NCBI GenBank assembly: GCA_020055645.1
Contig: CM034547.1
Coordinates: forward strand, 6,798,280 to 6,862,279
DNA from: Tomocerus qinae
Lineage: Eukaryota; Arthropoda; Collembola; Entomobryomorpha; Tomoceridae
Direction: 5' to 3'
DNA: 64,000 bases
Below the pieces are notes generated by a model. That model had not been told where the DNA came from and ran no database searches. It saw only the letters and a list, made by a program, of their open reading frames with translations. Each line of letters starts with the position of its first letter. Within the stretch, counting starts at the first letter, position 1. Shown here in pieces: positions 38,759 to 51,644 of the stretch. A program made the position numbers and the translations under genes.

Positions 38759-41700
38759 TTAGTCAGGAATTCTCCCCGAACTCCAGAATCTTCCAATCAT
38801 TTTAAGTAGCCTTAGAATGAAATCTGAAAGCATTCCTTCACTGGCTGGAGTTTTTGGATGACCAAGCATTGCAGGATTCGGTCTGAAAAATTCATGCCTC
38901 CCTTTGCTTGCCATCGCAATCACTCGATTAATCCACGGTTTGTAATAAGTCATTCGCATGTAGACACCTACAAATCAAATATTACATAATTAAATGGGGA
39001 ATTAATTTTACTTATTATCCTTGTAGTTGCAGATATAACAATAATATTTTTATTTACCGGGTTGGTTGGGCAAGGCACATTTAATTCCATGAGACACTGT
39101 TCCTGCTAATACCCACTGCCCACTCGCTCTCTGTAATTGCAATCCCCCTCCACTATCCCCACCGCAAGAATCCTGGAAAATTTCCAAGCAATTTATATCT
39201 ACTACAACATAATATTCTGCCAGAGAGCCAAGAAAAAAACTCTTGAGTACCAAATCTAATTCCACATTCCATCATTTCAGTGCACGTGTTAATATTATGT
39301 AAAAGTATAGGTACCTTTCGACCATGAGCGTATCCAGCGCAAATGAAGCTATCTCTAATTGGTTTGGGATTCCCTGATGCAGCGAACATTTGCTGACAAT
39401 CTTCATTTTCAAGAATTGGAACGTCCACCTCGTGCAAGTTTAATGGCCTCTCACCATCTATACGCAAAGACAAGCTAAGATATTACTCGTGGAATTTATT
39501 CGGGAATATTGACTGAATAAAAAATACCTACCATGTCGCAGCAGTCCCATCCCGGTTACGATAGCCTTCTTACCCTCAAACACTTCATTAGAATTTGGCA
39601 TGCAAATTGGGACTATATGTGGCTGATACTCTACTGGTCTATCTAACTCCACGATGGCGATATCATTGTCGTAAGTTTTTGGGTTGAATCTTGGATGTGT
39701 TATAAATCTACGAACATTCATGATGTTGGCTGAAGAGTCCGTTTCTGTGTTGGTCACTCCTAATGCCACGGTCAAAGTTCCCCCAGCTGAAGTTCCAAAA
39801 AACCAATTTTAAAATGTTGTTAACTAAATACCTTGTTTTGGTAAAATGATACTAATTGAAGATTTATTTACTTGTAGGTTTGCAGTGACCCGCGGTTAAG
39901 ACGAATCTATGACTTATGAGTACACCTCCACATTTTACTTTAGAGAAAATTCCCCACCATGTCGTTTCCTTAATTAAAGCGTGCCACGGCCAAGCACCGA
40001 ATTTCGATGGAGTTCCGCCGACTATTCTACCCGATTTCACCAATGGTCGTATTCCACAATCTACGATACACATATACAACAAAAATTATGCATACAAGTA
40101 CAGTGATGAGATAAACTGCAGCTACTACACATACCTTTTTTAAAATCCCAGATTTTTTCGGTAGAATTCTTTCTAGAAGGTTTTCTGGTTAGACTGGGCA
40201 ATTTTGAATCAACACCTTTGGTTGAAGAAGGCTCCTTACTACTTGAAGATGTTTGTAGTTTGTTCAAAGATTCATCTATTGGCGAACCATCTAAACTCTC
40301 AGCAAGACTTTGAACAACCTAGGAAAAAGTAGTATTAATTAGGGTAAGTGTATCGATATTATTTTTCGGGAATCGGTAGAAGTTTTGTTCATAATTAGTA
40401 CACGTTCATAGTAGTATACCTGATTAATAAAATCATCAATATCTGTTTCGAGTTCATCTTCAGATAGAGAAAAATTAATTGAAGGTTTGTCAGTAGTGGA
40501 GCCAGACGAGTGTTTTCTTGTCGGTGTTATGTAGAAGGTCGGAATTTCTGTTGTTCCTTTTTTCTTTGAAGGCTTCTCCTTTTTGATTTTCTTGGTGCTT
40601 GTCTCAGGAGACGGAGTTGTTGTGCGTTTCGTAGAAGGAATCGTTGTAGTGGTGGATGACCGTTTGCTAGAGGCTTTCTTCTTGTGTTTTCTTCTCTTAG
40701 ATTTTTGGGTTGGTTTTGCGGTAGTTGTTGTCGTTGTAGTGGTTGTCGTAACTGTTGGAGCAGCTGTTGTGGTTGCTACCGTTGTTGAAGAAACTGCTAC
40801 ACTTTCAGTTGAACTTGGTATGGCTGAAAAGGTCAAGGGGACCGTAGTGGTCTTATTATTATCTGTTGCATTAGATTCTTCAATTTCATATGATCTTTCG
40901 GAACTGGAAGATTCATCTTCGTCACTAAAGAAAGAGTCGGAGTTATTTGAATCCACCTCGATACTATTGCTAGGTTCATGACTATTCTCATTGTTTTCTG
41001 TCTGGGCATTAAATGTCTCAATATTTTGCGAAACTGACATTAAAGTTGTTTCTTCTGTATCAATAATTCCTGAATAATTTTCAGGTACTTCTATTCTTCC
41101 GTTGTCTACCTTATTTGTAGTTGAAACCTCAGAAGTAGTAGTTGGAGTAGTAGTGGTTGTCGGGATGGTAGTAGTCGTTGATATTGATGTAGGCGCTGTT
41201 GTTGTTGTCGTTGTTGTACTGGTGAGTATTGTCGTTAATTTAGATGTGACATCCATTGTCGATGGCTCAAAAGTTGTCGAGGGTTCAGTAGTCATCATAG
41301 TGGTAGTAGATTTAGCAGTTGTTGCTGTTGTCATTTTCACAGAAGTTTTCATTGTAGAAGCGAAGGTTACTGCAGATTTGGCAGTCGTCTTGTTATTTAA
41401 GTCAGATGTAGCCTGAGTAGGTGCCACAGTAGGCTTCCTCTTAGGTTTTTTTGTGTTTTTCATGGTTGTCGGATTCGTTTTGTGATTCTTTATTGTATTG
41501 TTGGTGCTAGAAGCAGATGTTGAATTTTTCTTCTTTCCTTTGTTTGCTAAATTGGGAGCAGTTTTACGTTTATTGTTTGCATTTGCTTTAGTGCTACTAG
41601 TGGTATACTTTTCCGTTGTACTTGACTGGATTTTTCCGTTGTGTTTTTTTGTCGTGGATGAAGTGGGTTTCGTTCGTTTTTTAACAGAACTCTTATTATT

Positions 41701-43804
41701 AACACCACTGCTCACTTTGATTGAGCTTGTTCCATTTTTTACCTTCGTCGTAGCTTGAACAGTTGTGTTTTTACTGAAAGGACGAGTTGTTGTCGAAGGA
41801 AAAGCAACAGTTGGACTTACAGTTGTGTTAAGTGACTGGGTTATCTGCGTAGATGCATTATTTGCAATTGCTTCAGAATTTACTGTCGTGGAATTCGTAT
41901 CAGTATTGTTATTAGGACTGGTATTTGGAATAGTAGTTGAACTGTTTGATAACACAGTCATCTCAGTAGTTGTACTAGTGACATTCAACCCGTACGTTGG
42001 ATCATGACAACAAGCTCCCATTAGGTACTGATTGAAGCAGGAGCCGATTATTGTCCCATTTTTCTCTTTACACTCCAAACTTAGCATACAAACCCCTGTA
42101 ATGTTCTCGTAACGGGGTGAGACACAATACAATGGAGCGATTTTCAGTTTTGAACTCTTTTCTGTAAATTTATACAAAAACAAATCAGACTTTTATGGCG
42201 AATAGAAACTTGATCTACACCTGTACTAGGTAAGACTGTGCTCACAACTTCCCTTCATTTGAAAAACAATTAATTACAATTGATAATACGCTATTAAGTT
42301 AAATGTCATTACATCATACAATGCCTAACCATTTACCAATATGCAATATCAGTTGTATATTACATTGTATGTAAAGAAATGATCATTCCAAATTAAGCTA
42401 TTACAATTTAGCAAGCAATCTACATACTTATGCTAATTCTTCGTAAGAATTTGTGATACCTATTTATAAGGATCTCTTGTTATATTGTATAATAGAGATA
42501 AGTTTTAGATACAAGTTACGACTCTGATTAATCTCGCTGCATCACAAGTCTCAACTTGAAACTTGAATCACCTACAAATATTTCATTGATAAAATTCTCA
42601 AGTGCAGACACACATAATTAAAGGCCTGTAACAACAATGCATAGCATACAAATTCTTGACAGTGAATAAAAATGCAATATGCAATCTATGCAAATGGCAC
42701 TATTATAAAGATACGTTATGTACTAAATGTAAGCTAGTGATGTTTCTCATAAATCTTAGCATATAAGACACCGATAGTATTTAGATGCTACGACAGAGAT
42801 TCCATCAGCGTGTAATAAGATAGTAGTGATAAGTGGCATAGAATATGAAAGACACCTGCTGCATTTGAACCATGTCTAACATTCTCTGATCTATTCAATT
42901 GAATGAAAGGCTAAAGGAGTGCTATTATTTATGCATAACTATGTATTGCATTGATATAACTGATAATTGCTAATGTGTGCACATTAATATACTTGAATAC
43001 AACCTTATATCATAATATAGCAGTATAGTAATGTTTGTATTGGGAGAACTGGAAAAATTCAATTTTAAATGTAGTACTACTGTGTTAGACAGATAACAAA
43101 CAGTCCTCTTTGTATTCTACTACTCTAGAGCTACAGGTAAGTAATTATCCTACATATATTATTTGTTGTACCTACGGAGATACAAAAGTTGCATGTGAAG
43201 CCCCCATCAACTGCCTAAAGGTCTGTTTCTTCTTCACCAGGTATGCTAATGCATGTAAAATACACAAGACAGATCAACTTCATATCACAATAGAATAGTT
43301 CAACAGTGAGTAAAATGCCCACTGCAAAATACACAGCTCTTGGTGTTGTTATACTAAACCGGTTCCCTCTTAGACTTACTGACTGACTTGAGAAGTTGAG
43401 TGAGGGTAAGCACCTTGGCAAATCATACGGCAAATTCTGCTAGAATAACGGAAATCGTATCTATCGGACAAATTGCTCCCACAGTCTCACAAACTACATA
43501 GGTACATTCTTATGCAACAAATTTTATGACACAATTCATACAATTCTCAGCCTCAAGTCAAATTATTGAAAATCTTACTAAAATGACATCTTCAAAAATA
43601 TTTACTATTAATACTAATGCATAGTGGGAGGTTTACTATAGTACTTACATTTATGGTAATGATACGTTGAATCATACCTGAGGCTGAAAATTATTAGTAA
43701 AATAAATTCTTACCATTATCTAGATTATTTATATTGAGCAGGTGAACTAATGGAATAATGCTTAAAAGCATTAGAGTAGTGATGCTTCTTCTCCGAACAT
43801 ACAT
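38759..43804 (-). CDS. Mosaic secreted trypsin: cysteine knot, mucin stem, S1 protease
   Basis: Eight exons, high to low: 43804-43714, 42161-40420, 40318-40135, 40060-39872, 39786-39532, 39457-39315, 39172-39058, 38967-38759; 975 residues, all phases agree. Exon 1 encodes a hydrophobic N-terminus ([14 protein letters not shown]), either signal peptide or signal anchor. Residues 43-82 form a six-cysteine clip-like knot (C43, C55, C61, C72, C81, C82; GVCM, GSC, GACC). About 580 residues of Thr/Ser-rich, Lys-containing mucin-like stem follow. The S1 domain starts after DCG; activation would cut R684-IVGG. The triad is His731 (TAGHC), Asp777 (NDIAIV) and Ser875. Asp869 predicts cleavage after Arg or Lys. 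The nucleophile motif is GDSGGG, not GDSGGP. Knot plus stem plus trypsin recalls Stubble/Filzig-type proteases that remodel apical matrix and cuticle. Orthology is not shown. Confidence 0.92.
42162..43713 (-). other. Large intron 1 of the mosaic trypsin gene
   Basis: 1.55 kb, by far the longest intron in the cluster. It separates the signal exon from the exon with the knot and stem. No nested gene was found in it. Confidence 0.7.
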
Positions 43805-44635
43805 TGTAAATGTGGACTAAAATGCGATACACACTAAAATGAAGTAACTAATAAGAGTAGGTATGTAAACTTAGAACGTATCTTTAACAAACTACATTCT
43901 GTTTCTCTCAAGATTAGATAATAAGGAATTAATCTGTTTGTTATTTTAACAAAGTCAATTGCTTGATTCTACATATTTATTTCGATTCCACAAATTATAT
44001 AAATTGAGTCACTATAGGATGTTCTCCGACGGTCTAAATTCCAAACTCATCACTTCAATCACGATTTTACACTCACAAAAACAATAATTTGTATTGATTT
44101 TGTCCAAATTCTCACGTAGCAGAAAAGGGTACTTTGAATCGTGACCTTTTCTTCTTTTTTAACAATGGAGTATTGTGGCTTGCCCGAGTTATTGCGTAGT
44201 ATTGTATGACCTAACTCTTGCAGTGCTACAAATGAGACAGGCGACCGAAAGAACACTAAAGTGGTTGCACGGAAGTACAGGGATGTTTTAGTCATACAAA
44301 ATATTAGTGTCTAGTACCAAGCCGGTTTAACCAGACAGATGAACAGCAAGCAACCCACAACTCAAGACTCTTTACTTGGGTTAACTTATGCCATCAGCTA
44401 TTTATTTTCAATGCTCAATCCAACAGTTTACATGTGTTCAATCCAAGATACAATACATACCTACAACGTGTACATTTCGGTACAAAATGTATTTACCCAC
44501 ATCATTAAGATATCCCACCATTTCATAAGAAGTCTTGATGTAAACTAAGTAGATTGTGTAAAAAGAGCAAAGATCAAAATTAATTGTAATTACCCAAAAT
44601 GTATCTCGCCACAAGAGCATTTTTAAATAAATAAG

Positions 44636-44641
44636 TTTATT
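44636..44641 (-). terminator. Poly(A) signal AATAAA (aminopeptidase)
   Basis: Minus-strand AATAAA about 200 bases after the aminopeptidase stop codon. Confidence 0.5.
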
Positions 44642-44841
44642 TTAGTACAAAATATACACCAAACTTAACAGAAGTGCATTCTCGAGGATCATCACACTGA
44701 ATACATCAATAAAAATGAAATTGGAGTATTGTAATGAGTAACATATAATAGGTAAGTAGTGTATAGCCTGATTAAGTTTTCTTAAGTTTGATGAATGAGG
44801 AATATAAATAGCTACCTACTTTTAATGTACAATTGTGTTAG

Positions 44842-47800
44842 TTAAGCTCGATTGACTTTGCTCACAAGAAATTCAGAGACAGTTACAAAGTTGGTTTCTA
44901 TCCACTTGATATTAGATGCAGTTCGTTCCAATGCTTGTTTTAAAGACACGCTCACTGCCCCTAAATTATCTTGGTGCTTCTCTTGAAATGCTTCGAGCTG
45001 CAATGATAATGATTACATACACTTATCAATTTGATTGTACTTTGTACAATATTATTATTCTTATACCTAGTAAATAAACCTCCATACTCAAATACAATAC
45101 AGGTGTATAACTACTTAAATGTAATAAAGTAACTTACTTTTAAAAGATCAAATCCCGAGTTGAATTGCTTAGAAAGGTATGTGAAAACACTACCAAAGGA
45201 TCTCAAACCTGCTGAGCCAAAGCTGCAAAAAATATAAGAATAATTTAATATGCATGTAATACTTAATTGTATACCAGAGTTAGTATTGTGGAAGGATAAT
45301 GATATCTTACTAATTATGTATATTCTGCCACTTATCCACAAGGAAAGTCAAAACAAGTTCACATCCAATCTCATTTCCAGCTACGGCTCGGAAAACACGG
45401 ACACCATCTTGCTTTAAGATTCCCGAGTTCGGAGTCATTGCCGAGTCAAGATATCTATCAATATCCCATCAATCAGATTTTATTAGATTTTCAATTTTTG
45501 TCTATATCTCATTACATACCTAATTGAATAATTAAGAGAAGACATACCTGCTTATCAACCAACTCTGTCTCGTACACCCCAGGGCCGCTAGTATGACATT
45601 CTTTTCATGGGCCACATTTGTTTCGAGATATTTACTCCAAAGGAATTCCCATTCCTCTTCATGGCCCAGACGAATTACTGTACAGTAAACAGTTTGACGG
45701 ATGTTCTTTGGTATTCTATAAAATAATACTAATAAGTAATCCACACAGAACTCATTCTTTTGCTTCAGAATTGTTATTAGAATTTTACGGGTTATCGTCC
45801 GATTTATGTTGCATCCAGGATGTGAATAATTGTTTGGCCTGATCCACACATTCTTTGTGATCAACACTACAAGCCGCGCCTATTATATTAATTCTATGTT
45901 CAATTTGCGGTAGAGTCTCTTCTGGCTTTTCGAAAAATCCAACCCGTTCGTATTGCTCATTGACTAAGGTCCTTACATAAGCCTAAATAAAAATTTAGAT
46001 AATTTTTAAGGATTTTTATGATATTTAGATTGAAATTTAAAAAAAAGCTTAAAAACCTTGTAAGTTCCATATATATTGGTTCTTCGAAGACGATTTTTCA
46101 TGTAACTGGAAGAGTCTCTGAATGCTTCCCAAGGAATGTGCTCATTGTCATGCCGAATGTACTCTGTGAGTGCCAGTGCATCGCTGTAGGACAGTAAAGA
46201 CGCTTGTGCCAAGCTCAGAGCATCGTTTAATATTTGGGCTCGATTAATAGTTGGGATTGCGTGGAAATCTTCGAGCAACTGCTTCTGTATCAGTCTCCAG
46301 TTTACCATGTCGTAATTCACTCGGTAATATCCTGTTTGCTGTGGATTAACAACAAGCCATTCATTTGCCTTGGCTGGAATCTCTTTAATAGTGGTTGATC
46401 TTTCCCTCAGCCAGAAAGAAGGGTTTGTTTCTGTGAAGTTGGAATTGTGCGATTTGGAAGCATATGAAATGGGGACCCACCACAAAGACGAATCTTCCGA
46501 ATTGTTAGCACTGAGCACCTTGAATTTATTCTTTGTAATAAAAAATACAATTAATTATGAAATCTGCATTAAGTTTTGCATTATTATGCAAATGAAGCAG
46601 CTAAACAATTATCATTCGCTGCTCTTTACCTGAGTAAATGTTGCAGTGTTTGATTCGTAGTTCCTGTCAACATATACAACTGGGAATCCTGAAATGTATC
46701 AAGAAAATAAGCTTCAGAATTATTTGCGAGCTGTGAATTGTACATATTACAATAAAGCTTACCTTTTTGTAGAGTCCACGAATCCATTATTTCTTTTACA
46801 GTAACATTATGGGCCAATGTACCATCTAAGTGTGCTTGGGATGTTAAACTTTGCCACAGATCATCTTGAATAGTATTATTATATTTCCTAAACAAGATTA
46901 TGTTAATAATCATTTTGATTCCAAAAGCATTTCTCTGAATTTCTAATCACTTTTCATTACCAATCTTTTAAGTAGTTAGCAAGTCCTTGTCGAAAAGTTT
47001 CTTCAGTGAGAAAATGACTCATCATTCTGATTACTGACGCTCCTATAAAAATAGTTAATCAATTAATGCCAGTGGTGTAACATATTTTATGAGAAAGTAG
47101 GACTCTATGAATTGTATTTATTGCAGTAAAATATTACCCTTTTTATAAGATATTGAATCGAATAATTGACTGATTTCATCTGGATGCTTTACTTCTTGTG
47201 AAATCGGATGAGATGATTCTAATGCATCTAAACGAAAAACTTCTTGGATTTCTTCAATAGGGAATTCTTCCAACAATTTCATATCGGGTTGGACCTATTG
47301 ATTTATAATGAGTTTATTTAAACCTCCATTGTACTTCATTAGTCCTTCGTAAAATTAATTTCGGAAATCAATTACCTTTTCAACTCCTAGATATTCAACG
47401 TAGCTGGCAAATCCTTCGTTCAACCAAAGCTAAAGAAATACTTTTGTTAGGAAAATTGTTGATTTACACATGAATATAAAAAACAAATGTTGAGAAAAAA
47501 TTACTTGAGACCACCATTTCATTGTAACAAGATTTCCAAACCATTGATGCGCAAGTTCATGAGAAATTACTGATGCAACAGACTTTTTAGCTGACAATGA
47601 AGACACTTTTGTATCGAGTAACATCGTTGACTCTCTACAACATAATATTATTATCATTTTAGAACTTCATACTTCCTATATGAAAAATATTATTCAAAAC
47701 GTACCTGTAAGTTACCAATCCCCAGTTTTCCTATTAAAATAAATAAATAAAAATTAGTTTTAAATCCGACAGAATTGGTAACTTTTTATATCGTTGTAAC

Positions 47801-48906
47801 AGGACTCACCATTGCACCGGATTTGAAGTCAGGCAACGCAATCATATCTTGTTTAGGGAGAGGAAAATCAATTTTAAAGTATTCTTCGAAAAAGCTAAGA
47901 ATTTGTGGTCCAATTATTTTGGCATATTCTGCTTGCTCTATCAAGTCTTTTCTGGCCCAAACACGAAATTCTGTTTTCCCCAAATGTTCATCAGATTTCA
48001 AGTTAACGAAATCAGAGACAATAAACGCCATCAAGTAAGTAGACATTGGTACAGACTTGTCGTAATGATCCCAGAAATATCCAGGCTTGTCGTCACTACA
48101 CAAATATTAAAAATTAATTTAGTAGCAAAAAATGAAAGTCTCCAAACTTCTTAAGACCACGAACTAAGTATACTAAGTTGGGGTTCTCATGCTTACATTG
48201 GTTCGGTCTTGTTTAAGGGCATGTTGGAAATCGTCGTCATATTCTCAAGTCTGCCAAGGGAAACTTTGAATTCAGATTTCATGCTAGGCTCGTCGAAACA
48301 AGGAAATGCCCTCCTGGCATACGTAGCTTCAAATTGGGTGGCAGCAAACCATCTACAGTAAGAAAGAAGACAAAAATTATAAATATTTTGCAGCATTTCA
48401 AATATTTTCTGCCGAGAAATATTTTATTACCTTTTCTCGTTAGTATTTTTGTCCGTATAAGTGCCTCTGTAGAATCCGACAAGGTCATCTCCCAATGTAG
48501 ATGTGAATCGAAGGGTCAAAATATAATTTTTGCCACCTTGTAGATTTTTCTCCAAATTAATTATGTAAAAGTCCCTGGGCACATCATACTCGTGTTTGGC
48601 GATTGGAATCTCTTCTCCATCTAAGCCACGGACAGAAACACTTTCCTCATTGATTGTTATTTTCTTTAAATGCAGGAATATCTTGTTTGTATCTTCAGAA
48701 CAGGCAATTTCAATGGATTCTTTTCCTTCAATACTTCCTTTCTCCAATTGTGGAATTAATTTGATGGTGTACACTATCGGATGAATATTCTCCGGTAGGC
48801 GAATGTTCTCCAGAACAGTCTTTGGCTTAGAACTGCCTTCCATTTTCACCGAAAATGTATTTTTAAGAAGTAAAAGCAGGAACAGTCCTCGAAATATCAT
48901 TTTCAT
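44842..48906 (-). CDS. Secreted M1 zinc aminopeptidase
   Basis: Sixteen exons, high to low: 48906-48431, 48352-48197, 48095-47810, 47730-47705, 47634-47505, 47429-47376, 47294-47138, 47042-46961, 46887-46763, 46688-46630, 46518-46057, 45982-45789, 45715-45548, 45454-45311, 45222-45138, 44997-44842. All phases fit; 919 residues. A signal peptide ([16 protein letters not shown]) is followed directly by the M1 N-terminal domain. GAMEN is at 304-308. Zinc ligands are His340 and His344 (HELAH) and Glu363 (LNEGF), with general base Glu341 and probable catalytic Tyr426 (SYKKGAS). An ERAP1-like C-terminal domain follows. The family removes N-terminal residues from peptides. No C-terminal hydrophobic GPI signal or N-terminal transmembrane anchor with stalk is seen, so a soluble extracellular enzyme is predicted. 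Most animal relatives are anchored. Confidence 0.95.
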
Positions 48907-48975
48907 CGTGGTTTAAATATAATGCAAATTCTTCGTGTAATTTCCTTAGCAATTCAAAGATATCTTCGTAATTTT

Positions 48976-49202
48976 CAACCCGAGGCAGATCCCTATGGAA
49001 AAATGAAAAAATGAAAAGTGGGTGGGAAAAGCTCGCCAATGACGTCGATTGGCGAGTGTGTATTTAAATAGAGATCTCCAAGTGGGGGGAATTAGGGATC
49101 GGCTGTTGTCATGTAAATTTTCCACACATTTTAACTTGTTCCGAACCCCCAATAAATCGAATAATCTGCCATTCCTTTTCTAAAATATTATATTCTATAT
49201 TC
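48976..49202 (-). mobile_element. Short interspersed element, copy 1, in the aminopeptidase promoter
   Basis: A 227-bp element nearly identical to the copy at 53543-53768, in inverted orientation. It is flanked by a 12-bp duplication with one mismatch (48964-48975 and 49203-49214, CTTGGTAATTTT type). The interior carries TTTAAATA at 49063-49070. It also has facing CCAAT boxes around GACGTC (49035-49055), one base longer than the perfect palindrome of copy 2. Its edge is 70 bp before the aminopeptidase ATG, in the sense direction. Long target duplications suggest retroposition, but no poly(A) tail or clear pol III boxes are seen, so the class is open. Confidence 0.75.
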
Positions 49203-49214
49203 CTTGGTAATTTT

Positions 49215-50477
49215 GAAAAGAAAAGCTCTGTAAACTACAGACCGGATCCTGTAAACTGTAGAGTACTACTCAGGACAAGTAATAACTTGGTACTGAACAA
49301 TGCATACTGAAAGGTTGTATTTATACTTGCCCTTTCAACGAGGAGAAAATTGTTATGATTTCGTAAGTCATCGTCAAACTGACTGCGTGTGAAAGAACTA
49401 TCACGGCATTACATTTATCTTGGTATACACTGATACTTTGTACTTTTAGCTATACTTCATATACTTACGTGTATTGGATTTCCGAGTAATACAGTAAAAA
49501 TTGTACTTTTTACAGTACTTAATTGTGAACTTGATTAGGAGTTATTTTCTTATAGAATATGATAATTATAGTGATATTAACGGAAAAGACAACAGTTTAT
49601 TTGTACTGCATACAAAAAGATAAGTTCAAACGGAAAATAAATGTGGACTATGTACTTAGGTAATGTGTTAGGCAGTTATAGTAGTACAGTAAGTATATGT
49701 AGCAATTTATTCATTAATTTAGCTCAGTGCGATGTGGAATGATATGATTAAAATTGAAACTTCTCACTGGATATGTTTATCTTGAGAACAATCAAGTCGA
49801 GCCACAGATAGAGCGTTCATTGAAGCCAGTTCTTCTCGTTTTCTTGCACCGTAGTATATTACAAATCTTTATGCAAATATGCATCTGGTAGACACATGGT
49901 ATACGTGTGTAATTGTAATTCAGTTCAACAGTCAATCTTAATCCTTATCAGATTACATTTTAATGTAAGTCAGGCAGACTGATGTTTGTGGCTCACTTTA
50001 ATATCGAAGTAATTACAAATCCCTATTTTAGTTTCATACTCGAACTAATCAAGCATTGACTTATCACACTCAACACTCTTACTAGTGTAAATATAGAACC
50101 TCTGTGCTGAGAAGAACAATAAAACGAACTACTTGTAAATAAATACTACAACGTGACTATAACAGTAGCCAAGTGAGTCACAATCCCAACTCTAATCTAA
50201 TAGGGCAAGGAACTCTTTTTCTTGGAAATGAAAAGTATTCAGTAGTTCTTATTCTTACTTCATAATTTATTAGACATTTCTTTCAATTTAACTGGGTCTC
50301 CTATTTAGCGTTGCAATGCAGGTGTCAACCAAGAATCGCACAAACAAGTTTACAATAGATCAAATGCCCAACCTATACTGAAGAGAAACAAATAAAAATA
50401 GTTTTTATTTCATGTAATAAAATCCATGTACAATAACAATACCTTCTTTAATTACCAAGTGCCGAGTTGGCCATTAT
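49215..50477. other. Intergenic, AT-rich
   Basis: 1.3 kb between the first short interspersed element and the inverted-repeat cluster. No gene or repeat recognised. Confidence 0.5.
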
Positions 50478-50592
50478 ACTTTCCGCTCTTCTCACTTACT
50501 AATTTGTAGTAAAATGAGTACTACTAAGTACATGTTTATACTTAGTACTCCGTAGATACTTTCATTTTACTGCAAATTAGTAAGTGGAAAAT
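50478..50592. repeat. Short imperfect hairpin repeat
   Basis: Arms containing CACTTACTAATTTG and its complement CAAATTAGTAAGTG, then AGTAAAATGA-like continuation, about 45 bp apart. It lies just before a larger inverted-repeat element and may belong to it. Confidence 0.5.
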
Positions 50593-50763
50593 GTAGTGAC
50601 AATAGCTAGAGGTAGTCCTCATGTAAATGTCCATTGTAAAATATAGATACAAACCGAGTGCAAAGAAACATTTTAGAACGATTACAATTAATTGCACTGC
50701 ATCCTGTAAATGAACAGATTTATCTATTATATGTGGATTCTGTGGACGCGCATCCAAAGGTTT

Positions 50764-51479
50764 CAGCTAAAAAGTTCCTTAGACAGTTCGGCTTTTCTTG
50801 TCGCTTAACCAGAATATATTAGTCAAACTTAACGTATGATTTGATGACAATGTTTGAATGTTATTAAATTTTTCTGAACATTCATTATCATTTTTATTTA
50901 TGAGTCTATTATGTGTATATATTCCACTGGTTGCCACTTGTCTTGTAGGTTATGCTACAAACTACACATACATAATGTTCTCTACACGTAGTTTAGTTGT
51001 AACTTGTAAGAACGATGGACAGCCTTTTAGTCTGCATCCTGTAAATGAATCACAGATTTATTTACTCTATGTGAAGTCTGAGTCCGTGGCCTTATATTTT
51101 GTTCTTTGAATATTATGTGCATTAAATGTTATTAATTATTAAGTAAGAAACGATAAGGATACATAAGTGGCTAAAACTAAGTAATCATTATCTTACTATT
51201 ATCTAGCTGGATGTTAACTAGTAAAAACTTCGAAAAAAACGATTCCATCGCAAGAAAGAAAAGCTGCGCCCATGGATATGCTGGCTGATGCCGTATTGCG
51301 TGAGACTCATGAATGATGACACTCGAACTGTAATTTAGATAGAATTATGAATGTTCAGAAAAATTTAAGATTCAAACATTGTCATCAAAATGATCATTAG
51401 TATCATGGCCATAGCAGAAGTTTGACTATATTCTAATTTAGCAACAAGAAAAGCGGAACTGTCCAAGAAACTTTAGCTG
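50764..51479. mobile_element. Inverted-repeat element with ~130-bp arms
   Basis: The left arm (about 50764-50890) and right arm (about 51344-51479) are imperfect reverse complements. Shared blocks include GACAGTTC, CTTTTCTTGT, AGTCAAACTT, GATGACAATGTTTGAAT and AAATTTTTCTGAACATTCAT. Ends are CAGCTAAA and TTTAGCTG. No convincing target duplication was found. A direct repeat around CTGCATCCTGTAAATGA (50696 and 51032) has one copy outside and one inside. No transposase frame, so it is non-autonomous. Confidence 0.65.
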
Positions 51480-51644
51480 TTACCTTAAGACATAATAAAT
51501 TATTAACTGAATGTGAGCATTACATAATTTGCGAGAGCAACAGCAAGATCGAAATATTATTGAAAGAATATATTAATTTCTCACACTTATTCATTGCATA
51601 GGTACACGCTGAATTTTATATATACTAAATCCAAGGAAAATAGA

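Noticed and set aside
40583..41758. Several long plus-strand frames rich in Val and Leu
   Set aside because: Antisense shadows of the Thr-rich stem exon of the mosaic trypsin (ACN codons read as Val/Gly/Ser in reverse).
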